A DNA stretch of 61,630 bases, from positions 1 through 61,630 of the forward strand of contig DKPQ01000008.1 of assembly GCA_002471275.1 (NCBI GenBank), in the 5' to 3' direction. Under the pieces are notes generated by a model. That model was given only the letters and a program-made list of their open reading frames with translations. It searched no databases and was not told the origin of the DNA. The stretch's first letter is position 1. Each line of letters opens with the position of its first letter. Below, in pieces: positions 8,623 through 16,892 of the stretch. This DNA is from Flammeovirgaceae bacterium UBA7330. Lineage in GTDB: Bacteria > Bacteroidota > Bacteroidia > Cytophagales > Cyclobacteriaceae. Both the position numbers and the translations under genes were made by a program.

Positions 8623-9630
8623 CTATATGGTTTTCTCTATCGCTCTTTTGATGATTGCTTTAAAAATGGCCACTTTGTAACCATTCTTCTCGAGAGGGGT
8701 GGCATCCTGCATGGCCACATCAGCGGCCTTTTTAGCGGTTGCCGGAGAAACTCCTTCTTCAACTAAAACCGATTCTGCTGCTTCTGCCCGCAAGGGGACC
8801 GGTGCCGCCGCTCCCAGGGCGATCTTAGCACTTTTACATTTCTTGCCTGACATTTCCAACACCACCGCTACATCAGCCAACGCCCAATCAAAGGAAGCCC
8901 GTGTTCCTTCTTTGATATAATAGCTTTTCTGACTCCTGCCTGATGGTGGAATGGTCACCGCTGTAATGATCTCACCGGGCTTGAGAATATTCTCCCTACT
9001 GGCATCTACATGTGGTGGCACGAAAAACTCATTTATCGCAACCTGCTTTTTAGCTCCGTCTTTGGTGACAATCACTACCTGGGCATCCAGCGCCAGCAAG
9101 GCAGTGGCTACCGACGAGGCATACACGCTGCTACATCCTCCATTATTCATGATCGAGTGATATTCATTTTCGCCCTGCTTGGCAAAGCAGATAAAGCCAC
9201 CTTTCCTGAGACAGGGATGATCAATACTTCTGAAATACCAGCACCGGGTCCGTTGTGCCAGGTTTCCTCCAAGGGTAGACATATTCCTCAGCTGCGGCGT
9301 GGCGGCTTTGGCAACAGCCCGGTGCAGGGCCAGGTAATTGATCTGTATACCCTCATTGTTTTCAATCTCCGTAAGGGTGACATTGGCTCCGATCTCCAGG
9401 CCCTTTCTGGGATCATAGCTGATCTGATCCAGGCCGGGGATATTCCGCATGTTCACGATGCGATCCGGAGCAATCAAGCCTTCTTTCATCAGGTCGAGGA
9501 CATCGATACCTCCGGACTTGATGATGGCACCATCGGCCTTTTCTTTTCCTAAAAAGTCCGAAACGGTGGCATTCGCCTCTCGCTGTGCTTCTTCTAGTGT
9601 AGTGGCTTCAAACCAACTTATTTTTTTCAT
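8623..9630 (-). CDS. Xanthine dehydrogenase family FAD-binding subunit (PaoB/CoxM type)
   Basis: A 335-residue medium subunit of a molybdenum hydroxylase that passes electrons from the Fe-S subunit through FAD. The FAD motif ATPQLRNMSTLGGNL lies at about 110-124. Four cysteines, C130, C140, C148 and C166, occur in an insert right after it, matching the extra 4Fe-4S site known from PaoB and from 4-hydroxybenzoyl-CoA reductase. There is no signal peptide; in PaoABC the complex is carried across the membrane by the Tat signal of the small subunit. Genes on both sides are within 2-11 bp. Confidence 0.9.
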   Translation of the reverse strand: MKKISWFEATTLEEAQREANATVSDFLGKEKADGAIIKSGGIDVLDLMKEGLIAPDRIVNMRNIPGLDQISYDPRKGLEIGANVTLTEIENNEGIQINYLALHRAVAKAATPQLRNMSTLGGNLAQRTRCWYFRSIDHPCLRKGGFICFAKQGENEYHSIMNNGGCSSVYASSVATALLALDAQVVIVTKDGAKKQVAINEFFVPPHVDASRENILKPGEIITAVTIPPSGRSQKSYYIKEGTRASFDWALADVAVVLEMSGKKCKSAKIALGAAAPVPLRAEAAESVLVEEGVSPATAKKAADVAMQDATPLEKNGYKVAIFKAIIKRAIEKTI

Positions 9631-9641
9631 AGTCCTGGGGT

Positions 9642-11933
9642 TTAGACCTGATTTAATGCTTTAAGTACTTTGTCCGGAGTGATCGGTATCTCCCTGATCC
9701 GCACACCGATGGCATTGTAAACGGCGTTGGCTATTGCTGCTGCTGTAGCGATATTGGCGGGCTCACCAATACCGTAGGCATCAGTGGATGATTTGGCATT
9801 GTAATCTTCCAACAACACAATGTCAATTTCCGGGATATCTGCGGCATAAGTAGCCTTATACGTATCTAGTGTATGATTTACCATATGCCCCGTGTTCCTA
9901 TCCAGAATACGGTCTTCGTACAAGGCATAAGAAATGCCCTGGATGACCCCTCCATTGATCTGGCTTTCTACCTGGCGAACATTGATTGGCCGTCCGCAGC
10001 TGTGCGCTGCCACGATCTTGTCAATGTGGATGTGCCCGGTTTCTGTGTCAACACTCAGCTCGGCAAACTGTACTGACCCCAGGTCCCAATGCAGGTAATC
10101 ACCCTTGTATTCCGGGGTTCTGCTCTCTGTAGCTGTGATCTGGCTGACCGGCAGTTTTTTTGATGCTTCCTGAAATGAAATCTTTTTCGAGCTGTCCTTC
10201 GTGGAGAATATCATTCCATTCTCGAGTTTGAGCGTTGAGGCGTCGACCTCCAGTATTTTGGCTACCTGATCAAATAATTTCATTTTTACCTGATAAGCGG
10301 CATTTCTCGCAGCGGGCGTGATAGAGGCTGTGACCTGGCTTCCTCCGGATCCCGGCGCATCAGGGAAAAGCGTATCCCCTATCCTGACCATGACATCTTC
10401 AGTCTGCAAGCCAAATTCCTCGGCTACGATCTGGGCTAAAATCGTTTTGGTGCCGGTGCCAATGTCCTGCACACCGGACCGTACTTCCAGCGCACCGTCC
10501 CGCAGTAGCTTTACCTCCACGGTAGCATTCAAATTATGAATTCGCCACCAGCTGGATTGTGCCATTCCGATACCTTTTTTGATAGGTCCTGTGTCAGATG
10601 CTTTGGGTTTCCTTCTGGACCAGTCAAATCGTTCTGCTCCCATTTTGCGGGCCGCTTTTCGTATCCTGCTTGGGTCGATCTTCTCACGCAAAGCCATCGG
10701 GTCCATATCGATGGCCTCGGCCAGCTCATCCATCATCTGTTCCAATCCAAAGATCCCCTGCACTGCTCCCGGAGCACGCCAGGCGGCTCCGGGACCGGCA
10801 TGGGTAAACACATCATATTGCCTGGTCCTGAAGTTGGGGCAGGTGTACATGCCTTGTGCAACACCTCCTACTCCAGCACCCAGTCCAACACCCGCAGTTC
10901 CGTATGATTCCTGTTCAATAGCTGTGAGGTCACCTTTTTTGGTCACCCCGACTTTTAGTCGTTGGATAGAATTCGGTCTGTTTCCTTGCGAAATCTGCTC
11001 TTCTTTTCTGCTGGCCATCATTTTCACCGGGCGTCCGGTCATTTTGGACAGATGGCCTGCTGCCCCGCCATAGGTTCCTAAGCCGTGTTTGGCTCCGAAG
11101 CCGCCTCCCATGTATTCCACGATCACCCTGACCTTGCTTCTTGGCAAATCAAACAGGTCAGCAAACTCATCTCTTACTCCCTGGGTCCCCTGTGTAGATG
11201 CATAGATGGTCACACCATCGGGTCGCCAGTCAACAATCATACCATGCGACTCCAGCGCATTGTGCGTTTGTACCTGAGTCCTGTAGGTCTGCTCAAGCAC
11301 CACATCCGCAGCAGCAAACCCTGCTTCGAGTTCTCCACGTGGCTGTCCCTGGTTAGGGCCCCGGACATTCCCCTCGAGCTTCAAGCCCTCTGCTATTTCT
11401 TCACCTCCTTCGGATTCTTCCTGCTCCACAGCCGCTTCATATACAATGGGTGACTCAGGGGTCATCGCTTTTTCAATGTCGACCACAAAGTTTTTCCTTT
11501 CATATGCGACCTTGATGAGGTCAATGGCTTCCTCAGCGATGTCTTCATTGATAGCTGCCACAGCCACGATGGGTTGGCCCGCATAACGGATAATCGGGTA
11601 TTCCCTGTCATCTTCATTCTTCATGATATGAATACCATAGACACCGGGAAGTTTTTCCGCCGCGCTGGTATCGATACCCTTGATATTGGCACTCGGATAG
11701 GTAGCGATCAGCGCTCTGCCTATAAGCATACCCGGTAGCTGCATATCAGAGGTATATCGGGCTGCACCAGTCACCTTGGCTTCGGCATCCAACCTTTTTA
11801 TAGACTTCCCTACCTGCTTGAGCTGAGCATTTACAGGCCAGCCATCCGGCTCAGTGATGGGAACTTCACGTTCCACTTCCTGAATCTTTTCACCGGTGAT
11901 GCCATAGGGCATTTTAATTTTTTTGGTATCCAT
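9642..11933 (-). CDS. Xanthine dehydrogenase family Mo-binding subunit (PaoC type)
   Basis: The catalytic large subunit, 763 residues, close to the 730-770 of PaoC-like aldehyde oxidoreductases. It shows the a/b hammerhead start (GKSIKRLDAEAKVTGAARYTSD, broken here only as a positional guide at about 43-65), glycine-rich cofactor loops such as GGGFGAKHG near 275-285 and AWRAPGAVQG near 385, and the essential catalytic Glu at about E724 in YGIGEPA. The substrate is probably an aldehyde or N-heterocycle in the periplasm; it cannot be fixed from sequence. It sits three bases downstream of the 2Fe-2S gene and 11 upstream of the FAD gene. Confidence 0.9.
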   Translation of the reverse strand: MDTKKIKMPYGITGEKIQEVEREVPITEPDGWPVNAQLKQVGKSIKRLDAEAKVTGAARYTSDMQLPGMLIGRALIATYPSANIKGIDTSAAEKLPGVYGIHIMKNEDDREYPIIRYAGQPIVAVAAINEDIAEEAIDLIKVAYERKNFVVDIEKAMTPESPIVYEAAVEQEESEGGEEIAEGLKLEGNVRGPNQGQPRGELEAGFAAADVVLEQTYRTQVQTHNALESHGMIVDWRPDGVTIYASTQGTQGVRDEFADLFDLPRSKVRVIVEYMGGGFGAKHGLGTYGGAAGHLSKMTGRPVKMMASRKEEQISQGNRPNSIQRLKVGVTKKGDLTAIEQESYGTAGVGLGAGVGGVAQGMYTCPNFRTRQYDVFTHAGPGAAWRAPGAVQGIFGLEQMMDELAEAIDMDPMALREKIDPSRIRKAARKMGAERFDWSRRKPKASDTGPIKKGIGMAQSSWWRIHNLNATVEVKLLRDGALEVRSGVQDIGTGTKTILAQIVAEEFGLQTEDVMVRIGDTLFPDAPGSGGSQVTASITPAARNAAYQVKMKLFDQVAKILEVDASTLKLENGMIFSTKDSSKKISFQEASKKLPVSQITATESRTPEYKGDYLHWDLGSVQFAELSVDTETGHIHIDKIVAAHSCGRPINVRQVESQINGGVIQGISYALYEDRILDRNTGHMVNHTLDTYKATYAADIPEIDIVLLEDYNAKSSTDAYGIGEPANIATAAAIANAVYNAIGVRIREIPITPDKVLKALNQV

Positions 11934-11936
11934 GGC

Positions 11937-12557
11937 TTATTTCATTTTTTTGGCTGCACTGAGCGTAGCTTCAAATACGTGTGGATATGTTCCGCAGCGG
12001 CAATAGTTACCCCTGGTAGCGTGTTTCACCTCCTCAATGGTAGGGTTTGGATTCCTGCTGAGCAGATGGGCAGTGCTCATGATCATCCCTGGGGTACAAT
12101 AGCCACACTGAGAGGCATCATGATCGATAAAGGCTTGCTGGATCGGATGTAGTTTCCCATTTTTTGCCAGCCCTTCGATGGTCGTTACTTCTTTATCGCC
12201 AACATCCATGGCAAAAGTCATGCAGGCATTTACCGGGGTATTGTCAATCCAGACAGTACAGGCAGAGCATGAGCCCCTGTCGCACACGATTTTAGTCCCG
12301 GTCAATTGTAGATCTTCCCGAAGTGCTTTGGCCAGGGTGGCTCTGGGTTCGATGTTTAGTTTTCGAATCTTGCCATTGACATTCATGGTGATATTCACCG
12401 CATCAGGGCCCAGGTCCTTTTTGACCTCTTCTGTTTTTTCGGTACCCGCAAAGACTCCACTTTGTAGTGCAACTGAACCGACCGTTGTTAAGCCAGCACC
12501 TTTGATAAAACCTCGTCGCGTAATACCAGATTTGGGTGTAATGTGTTTGTCTTCCAT
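11937..12557 (-). CDS. Tat-exported 2Fe-2S subunit of Mo hydroxylase (PaoA type)
   Basis: A 206-residue small subunit carrying two 2Fe-2S clusters. The first set is C92, C97, C100 and C112; the second is C151, C154, C186 and C188, the standard xanthine-oxidase-family arrangement. The N terminus has a twin-arginine signal (ITRRGFIKG, R14-R15) with a hydrophobic stretch to about residue 37, so the assembled enzyme should be exported to the periplasm. It is the first gene of the four-gene unit. No XdhC/PaoD-type cofactor-insertion chaperone gene is found in the window, so one must lie elsewhere. Confidence 0.92.
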   Translation of the reverse strand: MEDKHITPKSGITRRGFIKGAGLTTVGSVALQSGVFAGTEKTEEVKKDLGPDAVNITMNVNGKIRKLNIEPRATLAKALREDLQLTGTKIVCDRGSCSACTVWIDNTPVNACMTFAMDVGDKEVTTIEGLAKNGKLHPIQQAFIDHDASQCGYCTPGMIMSTAHLLSRNPNPTIEEVKHATRGNYCRCGTYPHVFEATLSAAKKMK

Positions 12558-12647
12558 CTCATCATCTTAGTACCCTTTTAAGTTAAGGAATTTAAGAGGG
12601 AATTCAAAGGCTTAGACCAAGTATAAGTTGAAGGGCGGACTCAACAA

Positions 12648-13232
12648 TTAATCACTGATTTTCTCTCTTATTTCCTCTGCTCTACGATATAACTCTTTAT
12701 CATCAGGGTTATTCATTGCCTTTTCGTAGGCTTCAATGTAATCGGGATGATCTCTGAAAAATGTCTTGACCATTGTCAATCCCGGGATGACGTAAATGAT
12801 ACCGGAAAGGCCTACTACCAACAAACTTCTCACAAGCATTTCCCTGTAGAAAGTAATTTCCCTTTTGATCAAAAATTTGATCAGCACAACCAGGCATAGA
12901 ATGCTTCCAGGAATCAGACCCACAGCCAGCATTATACCTGACCCTGGTAACTGTAATAGCTTGAACAGCATTCCAACAGATAGTATACTCAGTACTATCC
13001 CTCCCAAAGTGGCTCCCACCAACCTTAATACTGAAATCCCCTCATAATATTCCTTTTTGAACATCCTGCGGATAGGAATTTTGTTGAAATAAAAAATACC
13101 AAGCGGGTTGTAGATGCAGGCTAATATGGTCAAAGAGATACTTAAAAGCACTGATCCTCCGGAGATCAAAAGCAGCATCATTGTGACACCTAAAATGGCT
13201 AAGGAAGCCGAAACTATTTCAAGAGGTTTCAT
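12648..13232 (-). CDS. Hypothetical polytopic membrane protein
   Basis: A 194-residue protein with about five hydrophobic segments (about 7-25, 28-50, 72-92, 97-118, 134-150) and a charged, helical C-terminal tail of about 40 residues rich in E, K and D. I do not recognise the family. It lies between the molybdenum-hydroxylase operon and the arr gene, on the same strand as both, with gaps of 54 and 90 bp, so it may be independently transcribed. No catalytic motif is visible. Confidence 0.55.
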   Translation of the reverse strand: MKPLEIVSASLAILGVTMMLLLISGGSVLLSISLTILACIYNPLGIFYFNKIPIRRMFKKEYYEGISVLRLVGATLGGIVLSILSVGMLFKLLQLPGSGIMLAVGLIPGSILCLVVLIKFLIKREITFYREMLVRSLLVVGLSGIIYVIPGLTMVKTFFRDHPDYIEAYEKAMNNPDDKELYRRAEEIREKISD

Positions 13233-13286
13233 GGGTTATATGTAGAAGTCAAATTTTAAATCCAAATAATATTCAAGTCATTTATC

Positions 13287-13733
13287 TCAATCCTCAATAG
13301 CCTCTATTCCCTGTGTTTTCAATTTTTCCAGGCCTTGTTTCATTGCTTCGACCTGTGCTGCACGATGCCCCTGCCAGCTGGATACTTCTCCCACTACCCT
13401 GAATGGGTGCTTTGAACGATAAGACATGGTCGGATTGCCAGGAAATTTTTTGTCCGTCAGATTGGGATCATTCTCTATGCTCCCGGTGGGTTCTACCAGG
13501 TAGATCCTCTCTTTACCCGCTCCCAGAGCGAGCTCAGCTCCCCAGATGGCAGCATCCAGTGTGGAAGTCACGTAAATGTATTTGGACTTGTTGTTTTGAC
13601 CATAGTTTGAATGTATGCCCACCTCCACGAAGTCACCAATCTTAAGATCAGCCCTTGTTCCATGAAAATAGGTTTGTGCGAAAGTACTCGGGCTAAGCCA
13701 GTTTGATTCGTCCTGATCCTTGTGTTTCTGCAT
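13287..13733 (-). CDS. arr: Rifamycin ADP-ribosyltransferase (Arr)
   Basis: Transfers ADP-ribose from NAD+ to rifamycins, inactivating them. The 148-residue protein has the length and motifs of the Arr family: TYFHGTRADLKIGD near the N terminus, KYIYVTSTLDAAIWGAELA, the IYLVEPTG strand, NDPNLTDKKFPGNPT, and a SYRSKHPFRVVGE end. Catalytic H24, Y54 and D89 correspond, with a constant offset of 5, to H19/Y49/D84 of the mycobacterial enzyme. Chromosomal arr genes are common in environmental bacteria and need not reflect recent transfer. A CAAAnnTA (-7 like) sequence lies at 13759-13766 on the minus strand, 26 bp upstream. Confidence 0.92.
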   Translation of the reverse strand: MQKHKDQDESNWLSPSTFAQTYFHGTRADLKIGDFVEVGIHSNYGQNNKSKYIYVTSTLDAAIWGAELALGAGKERIYLVEPTGSIENDPNLTDKKFPGNPTMSYRSKHPFRVVGEVSSWQGHRAAQVEAMKQGLEKLKTQGIEAIED

Positions 13734-13859
13734 GGTCTGGTCTGATTGGGTTGTATATCAAATTTAAACAGAACTTGTATTTATCCATAACGGAAGGATG
13801 AAAGAAAAGTATTTACACCCGAATTAATTGTTACTGAAATTACTGCTGTTTCTCCCCAG

Positions 13860-13997
13860 GTAAACATCAAAATAATATATTTTTAATGTTTACTTGATTA
13901 CAGACATCAAAATAATGCGTATGTTTGAGTAAACATCAAAATACAGATAATTTGATGTTTACTATCAAACAGACATCAAAATGGCAGAACCCCTATT
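13860..13997. promoter_or_regulatory. Two 69-bp operator units upstream of fic gene
   Basis: Two 69-bp units in direct tandem order, 13860-13928 and 13929-13997. Each begins with a 34-bp palindrome whose left arm is GTAAACATCAAAAT and whose right arm ends in GTTTAC (13860-13893 and 13929-13962), and each then has a solo half-site CAGACATCAAAAT (13901-13913 and 13970-13982). The last half-site runs into the fic start codon, with its final AT forming the first two bases of ATG. A -7 box sits between the palindromes. The design strongly suggests an operator; the protein that binds is unknown, but the Fic product has a C-terminal winged-helix-like region. Confidence 0.75.
13894..13927 (+). promoter_or_regulatory. 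Candidate fic promoter between operator palindromes
   Basis: TATGTTTG at 13920-13927 is an exact TAnnTTTG -7 box. TTG at 13894-13896 lies 23 bases upstream, at the long end of the accepted range. The predicted transcription start falls inside the second palindrome (13929-13962), so a protein bound there would block initiation. Confidence 0.5.
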
Positions 13998-15114
13998 TCG
14001 AATCAATCCTGACAGAGAGATACCCTGGAATGATCTCCCGGACCTACCGCTGGCACCAGAGGTGTACAGAACTGTAAGTATCCTTGAACAACTAGGGAAT
14101 ACCAAATCGGCCATAGGAAGACTTCATGGAAGGTCTGTAGCAATACCCAACCAGGGGATTTTTATCAACACCATCAGTTTGCAAGAAGCCAAAGCATCTA
14201 GTGAAATTGAAAATATCTTCACCACAGACGATGAACTTTATCAGGCTTATAGTGAAAAAAACGATGAGCCGATTGTGAAAGGACCCGCTAAGGAAGTGCT
14301 GAGATACCGGGAAGCTTTGTGGGCAGGTCATGATTACCTGATGGACAGGCAGCACTTTGATCTGGATTACTTCATCAGGCTATACCAAATCGTGAAGCAA
14401 ACCAATGACGGCGTGAGGCCTCCAAGCGCCAGAATATATATCCGACAAGGAGGTAGTGGCCCCAATGCAGGCAAGGCCATTTACACGCCACCAAGAGGAA
14501 AAGGGATTCTGGAAAAGAAACTCTCTAATCTGGCTGATTTTGTAAACGATGATAAGAAGTATCCGGTAGATCCGTTGATCAAAATGGCCATAGCGCACTA
14601 TCAGTTTGAAGTCATCCACCCATTTCGGGATGGGAATGGCAGAACCGGAAGGATTTTCAACATCAACATCCTGACTCAAAAGGGATTACTGGATCTGCCC
14701 ATTCTATTTCTCAGTAAATACATCATTGACCACAAGAATGAATACTATTCCTTACTTGCGGGTGTTACTCAAAGAGGTCTTTGGGAGTCATGGATACTCT
14801 TTATGCTCAAAGCAGTTGAAGTTACCTCAAACATCACATTCAATAAGATCAATGATATCCTGGATGCAAGAGAAGGAATCATTGAGGCCATCAGAGCGGA
14901 AACAAAAATCCGAAGACCTGACCAACTGGTGAAAAGGATCTTCGTACAGCCGTTGACGAAGGTAAGTCACCTAACGGACGAGGGAATTTATGCGGAAGGA
15001 ACAGCCCGAAACTACCTCAACCAGCTATGTGACCTGGGCATTCTGGAAAAGAAAACCATCTCGGGACATCACTATTATTTGAACCTGGAGCTTTACAGAA
15101 TCCTGGCAGAATAG
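13981..15114 (+). CDS. Fic family AMP-transferase-type protein with C-terminal winged helix
   Basis: A 377-residue Fic protein. The inhibitory motif is SSEIEN (73-78), fitting (S/T)xxxE(G/N) of class II, where the helix is N-terminal to the Fic core. The active-site loop is HPFRDGNGRTGR (213-224), with the catalytic His, the metal-binding Asp and both arginines intact. Beta-hairpin residues IYTPPRGK (167-174) form the target-docking flap. Residues about 310-377 look like a winged helix (EGTARNYLNQLCDLGILEK turn region and a wing ending in YYLN), as in Fic/DOC regulators. The target protein is not predictable. Autoregulation through the upstream operator is inferred. Confidence 0.9.
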   Translation: MAEPLFRINPDREIPWNDLPDLPLAPEVYRTVSILEQLGNTKSAIGRLHGRSVAIPNQGIFINTISLQEAKASSEIENIFTTDDELYQAYSEKNDEPIVKGPAKEVLRYREALWAGHDYLMDRQHFDLDYFIRLYQIVKQTNDGVRPPSARIYIRQGGSGPNAGKAIYTPPRGKGILEKKLSNLADFVNDDKKYPVDPLIKMAIAHYQFEVIHPFRDGNGRTGRIFNINILTQKGLLDLPILFLSKYIIDHKNEYYSLLAGVTQRGLWESWILFMLKAVEVTSNITFNKINDILDAREGIIEAIRAETKIRRPDQLVKRIFVQPLTKVSHLTDEGIYAEGTARNYLNQLCDLGILEKKTISGHHYYLNLELYRILAE

Positions 15115-15117
15115 ACC

Positions 15118-15444
15118 TCAACCGGATACAAACTTGAGTCCTGCAATGGATGCAATCAAAGTAGTGATGAAAAAGAGTCTCCAGAAGGTAGCCGGCTCCT
15201 TAAAAAAGAGGATTCCAATGAGTACTGTACCTACTGCTCCAATGCCTGTCCAAACGGCATAGGCTGTCCCAATAGGCAATGTCTGAGTTACCCTGACCAG
15301 CAACACCATACTGATAGCCAGACAAACTAAAAAGCCCATGTACCAGTAGATTGTCTCCGCACCGGTGGTTTCTTTGGCCTTACCCAGACAAGCCGCAAAA
15401 GCAACTTCGAAAAGACCAGCAATGATCAGTAGAATCCAGTTCAT
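15118..15444 (-). CDS. SMR family exporter, Gdx/SugE-like
   Basis: A 108-residue, four-helix small multidrug resistance protein. The essential Glu is E13 in AGLFEV. The helix-3 segment LPIGTAYAVWTGIGAVG matches guanidinium exporters of the Gdx (SugE) branch more closely than EmrE, which has a different TAYAxWSG context. Likely role is proton-coupled export of guanidinium or small quaternary cations, as a dual-topology dimer in the inner membrane. It is convergent with fic; their stops are three bases apart, so each gene must end inside or just beyond the other. Confidence 0.88.
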   Translation of the reverse strand: MNWILLIIAGLFEVAFAACLGKAKETTGAETIYWYMGFLVCLAISMVLLVRVTQTLPIGTAYAVWTGIGAVGTVLIGILFFKEPATFWRLFFITTLIASIAGLKFVSG

Positions 15445-15446
15445 AT

Positions 15447-15496
15447 AGTCAGAAATCAGAAGTCAGGAATCAGGAATCAGAAGTCAGAAGTTAGAA
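15447..15496. repeat. Degenerate (AGTCAGAA)n simple repeat
   Basis: About 50 bp made of degenerate 7-8 bp units (AGTCAGAA, AATCAGAA, AGTCAGGA) fill the space between the SMR start and the phosphoesterase stop. This class of low-complexity spacer is typical of slipped-strand growth. It could alter spacing or mRNA coupling between these same-strand genes. Confidence 0.6.
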
Positions 15497-16780
15497 GAGG
15501 TCTTTAGATCCATTGATCACAATCTCGCCGTAGTCCTGGAAGTCATAGGTTACCTCCCATTTCGCAGGAAGCTTGTCCAGTTCTTTTCTTAGTTGTTCTG
15601 ATGAAATACCATTCGCTCCTTTCAATGTCAGAGGAATTTTTACCAACTCCAGTGAGTTTGGAGAAATGGTCATCTGAATGTTAGTCTGACCAAACTGGAA
15701 GTGTTCCCCATTTTCCAGGGTTACATTCACCTCCATCGGGACCTCCTGACCATTGAACAACTTTAGCTCCAGGGTTTGGCTTTTGGGGAAAGTATCGACC
15801 TCCAAGGGAGTGCCAATATTTACAACTTTTCTTTGAACCTCCATTTTAAGATAGTCTACAATGTCGCCCTTATCAATTTCCTCATCCCAAATGCCATTGA
15901 GCAGTAAGTTAGCCATGATGGGACCATCATCCGTCATGGTCACCCACATCACATGATCAAATTCACCGAAGATAGGTCCTCGCAGCTTACTACCACCTCC
16001 CGTTGTAGCCAGGGTAATGTAATTTGTATTTTCATGGGTATCATGGGTATACCGATGGATATGTCCTGCATAAACCGTATGTTTTCTGCCTTTCAGCATA
16101 CTTTCAATCTCTTTCCATCCACTGGGATCCTCCGTCTTTTCACCTCCCAAATGACCCTCACTTAGCCATACAGGTTTATGAAGAAACAGCATCGTCCATC
16201 GTACATCAGGATTTTCCTCCAGTGCTTTTTTGACGTAGGCGCGCTGATCTTCAGAGAAAAAGGAACTTCTGTGAGCGTCCAGACCCTCTTCACTGTTCAA
16301 ACAAAGGAACAGCACATCATGATAAACGAAGTGATAGTATGTCCTGCCTAAACGCTGTTTCCAGATGTCTTCCATCACCTTATTGGTGATGTCATGATTA
16401 CCAACCACATAGAAAAATGGCATATTCAGGCTTTCCACATAGCTATCAAACTCTTCCCATTGCCTGTTGATCTCAGCTTCATCTTCCGTGTACCCGGAGA
16501 TGAGATCTCCAACACTCATCACAAACTCCGGCTGTAGGAGATTTACCTTTTCAGCACCTTTCTTGAATACTCCCGGACGTAATCCTCCTGTTCTGTCTGT
16601 TACGATGACAAACTGGAAATTTGTTGGGTCGTTGTTCCATTCCAGCTTTGTCCAGGGATTGAGTGTATCGGATACAGCAATCTGTGCCACCTGTTTATCC
16701 GCTTTGGGGTTACAAAAAGTGAGAAACAGTAAAACTGCTAAGGGTAAAAGGTTTTGAAAGGATAATACAGAAATTTTCAT
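15491..16780 (-). CDS. Calcineurin-like phosphoesterase lipoprotein
   Basis: A 429-residue secreted metallophosphoesterase. The signal peptide ends at a lipobox LTFC (about 20-23), so the protein is probably lipid-anchored. Metal-binding motifs appear in order: VTDRTGG (replacing the usual DxH), GDLIS, GNHD, LHKP and GHIH. Residues from about 310 on form a beta-rich C-terminal domain with no obvious active-site residues, probably substrate binding. The substrate is unknown. It is one of four calcineurin-like proteins within 11 kb, but shares little sequence with the others beyond these motifs. Confidence 0.85.
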   Translation of the reverse strand: MKISVLSFQNLLPLAVLLFLTFCNPKADKQVAQIAVSDTLNPWTKLEWNNDPTNFQFVIVTDRTGGLRPGVFKKGAEKVNLLQPEFVMSVGDLISGYTEDEAEINRQWEEFDSYVESLNMPFFYVVGNHDITNKVMEDIWKQRLGRTYYHFVYHDVLFLCLNSEEGLDAHRSSFFSEDQRAYVKKALEENPDVRWTMLFLHKPVWLSEGHLGGEKTEDPSGWKEIESMLKGRKHTVYAGHIHRYTHDTHENTNYITLATTGGGSKLRGPIFGEFDHVMWVTMTDDGPIMANLLLNGIWDEEIDKGDIVDYLKMEVQRKVVNIGTPLEVDTFPKSQTLELKLFNGQEVPMEVNVTLENGEHFQFGQTNIQMTISPNSLELVKIPLTLKGANGISSEQLRKELDKLPAKWEVTYDFQDYGEIVINGSKDLF

Positions 16781-16892
16781 TTGTCAGGTTAGTTGCATTT
16801 GGATGACCAAACTAACGACTTATTCTTTAGAAGTCAATTATGCCTGTGTTATAGGTTGATTAAATCTATACATTAGCCTATCCGGTAAATTA

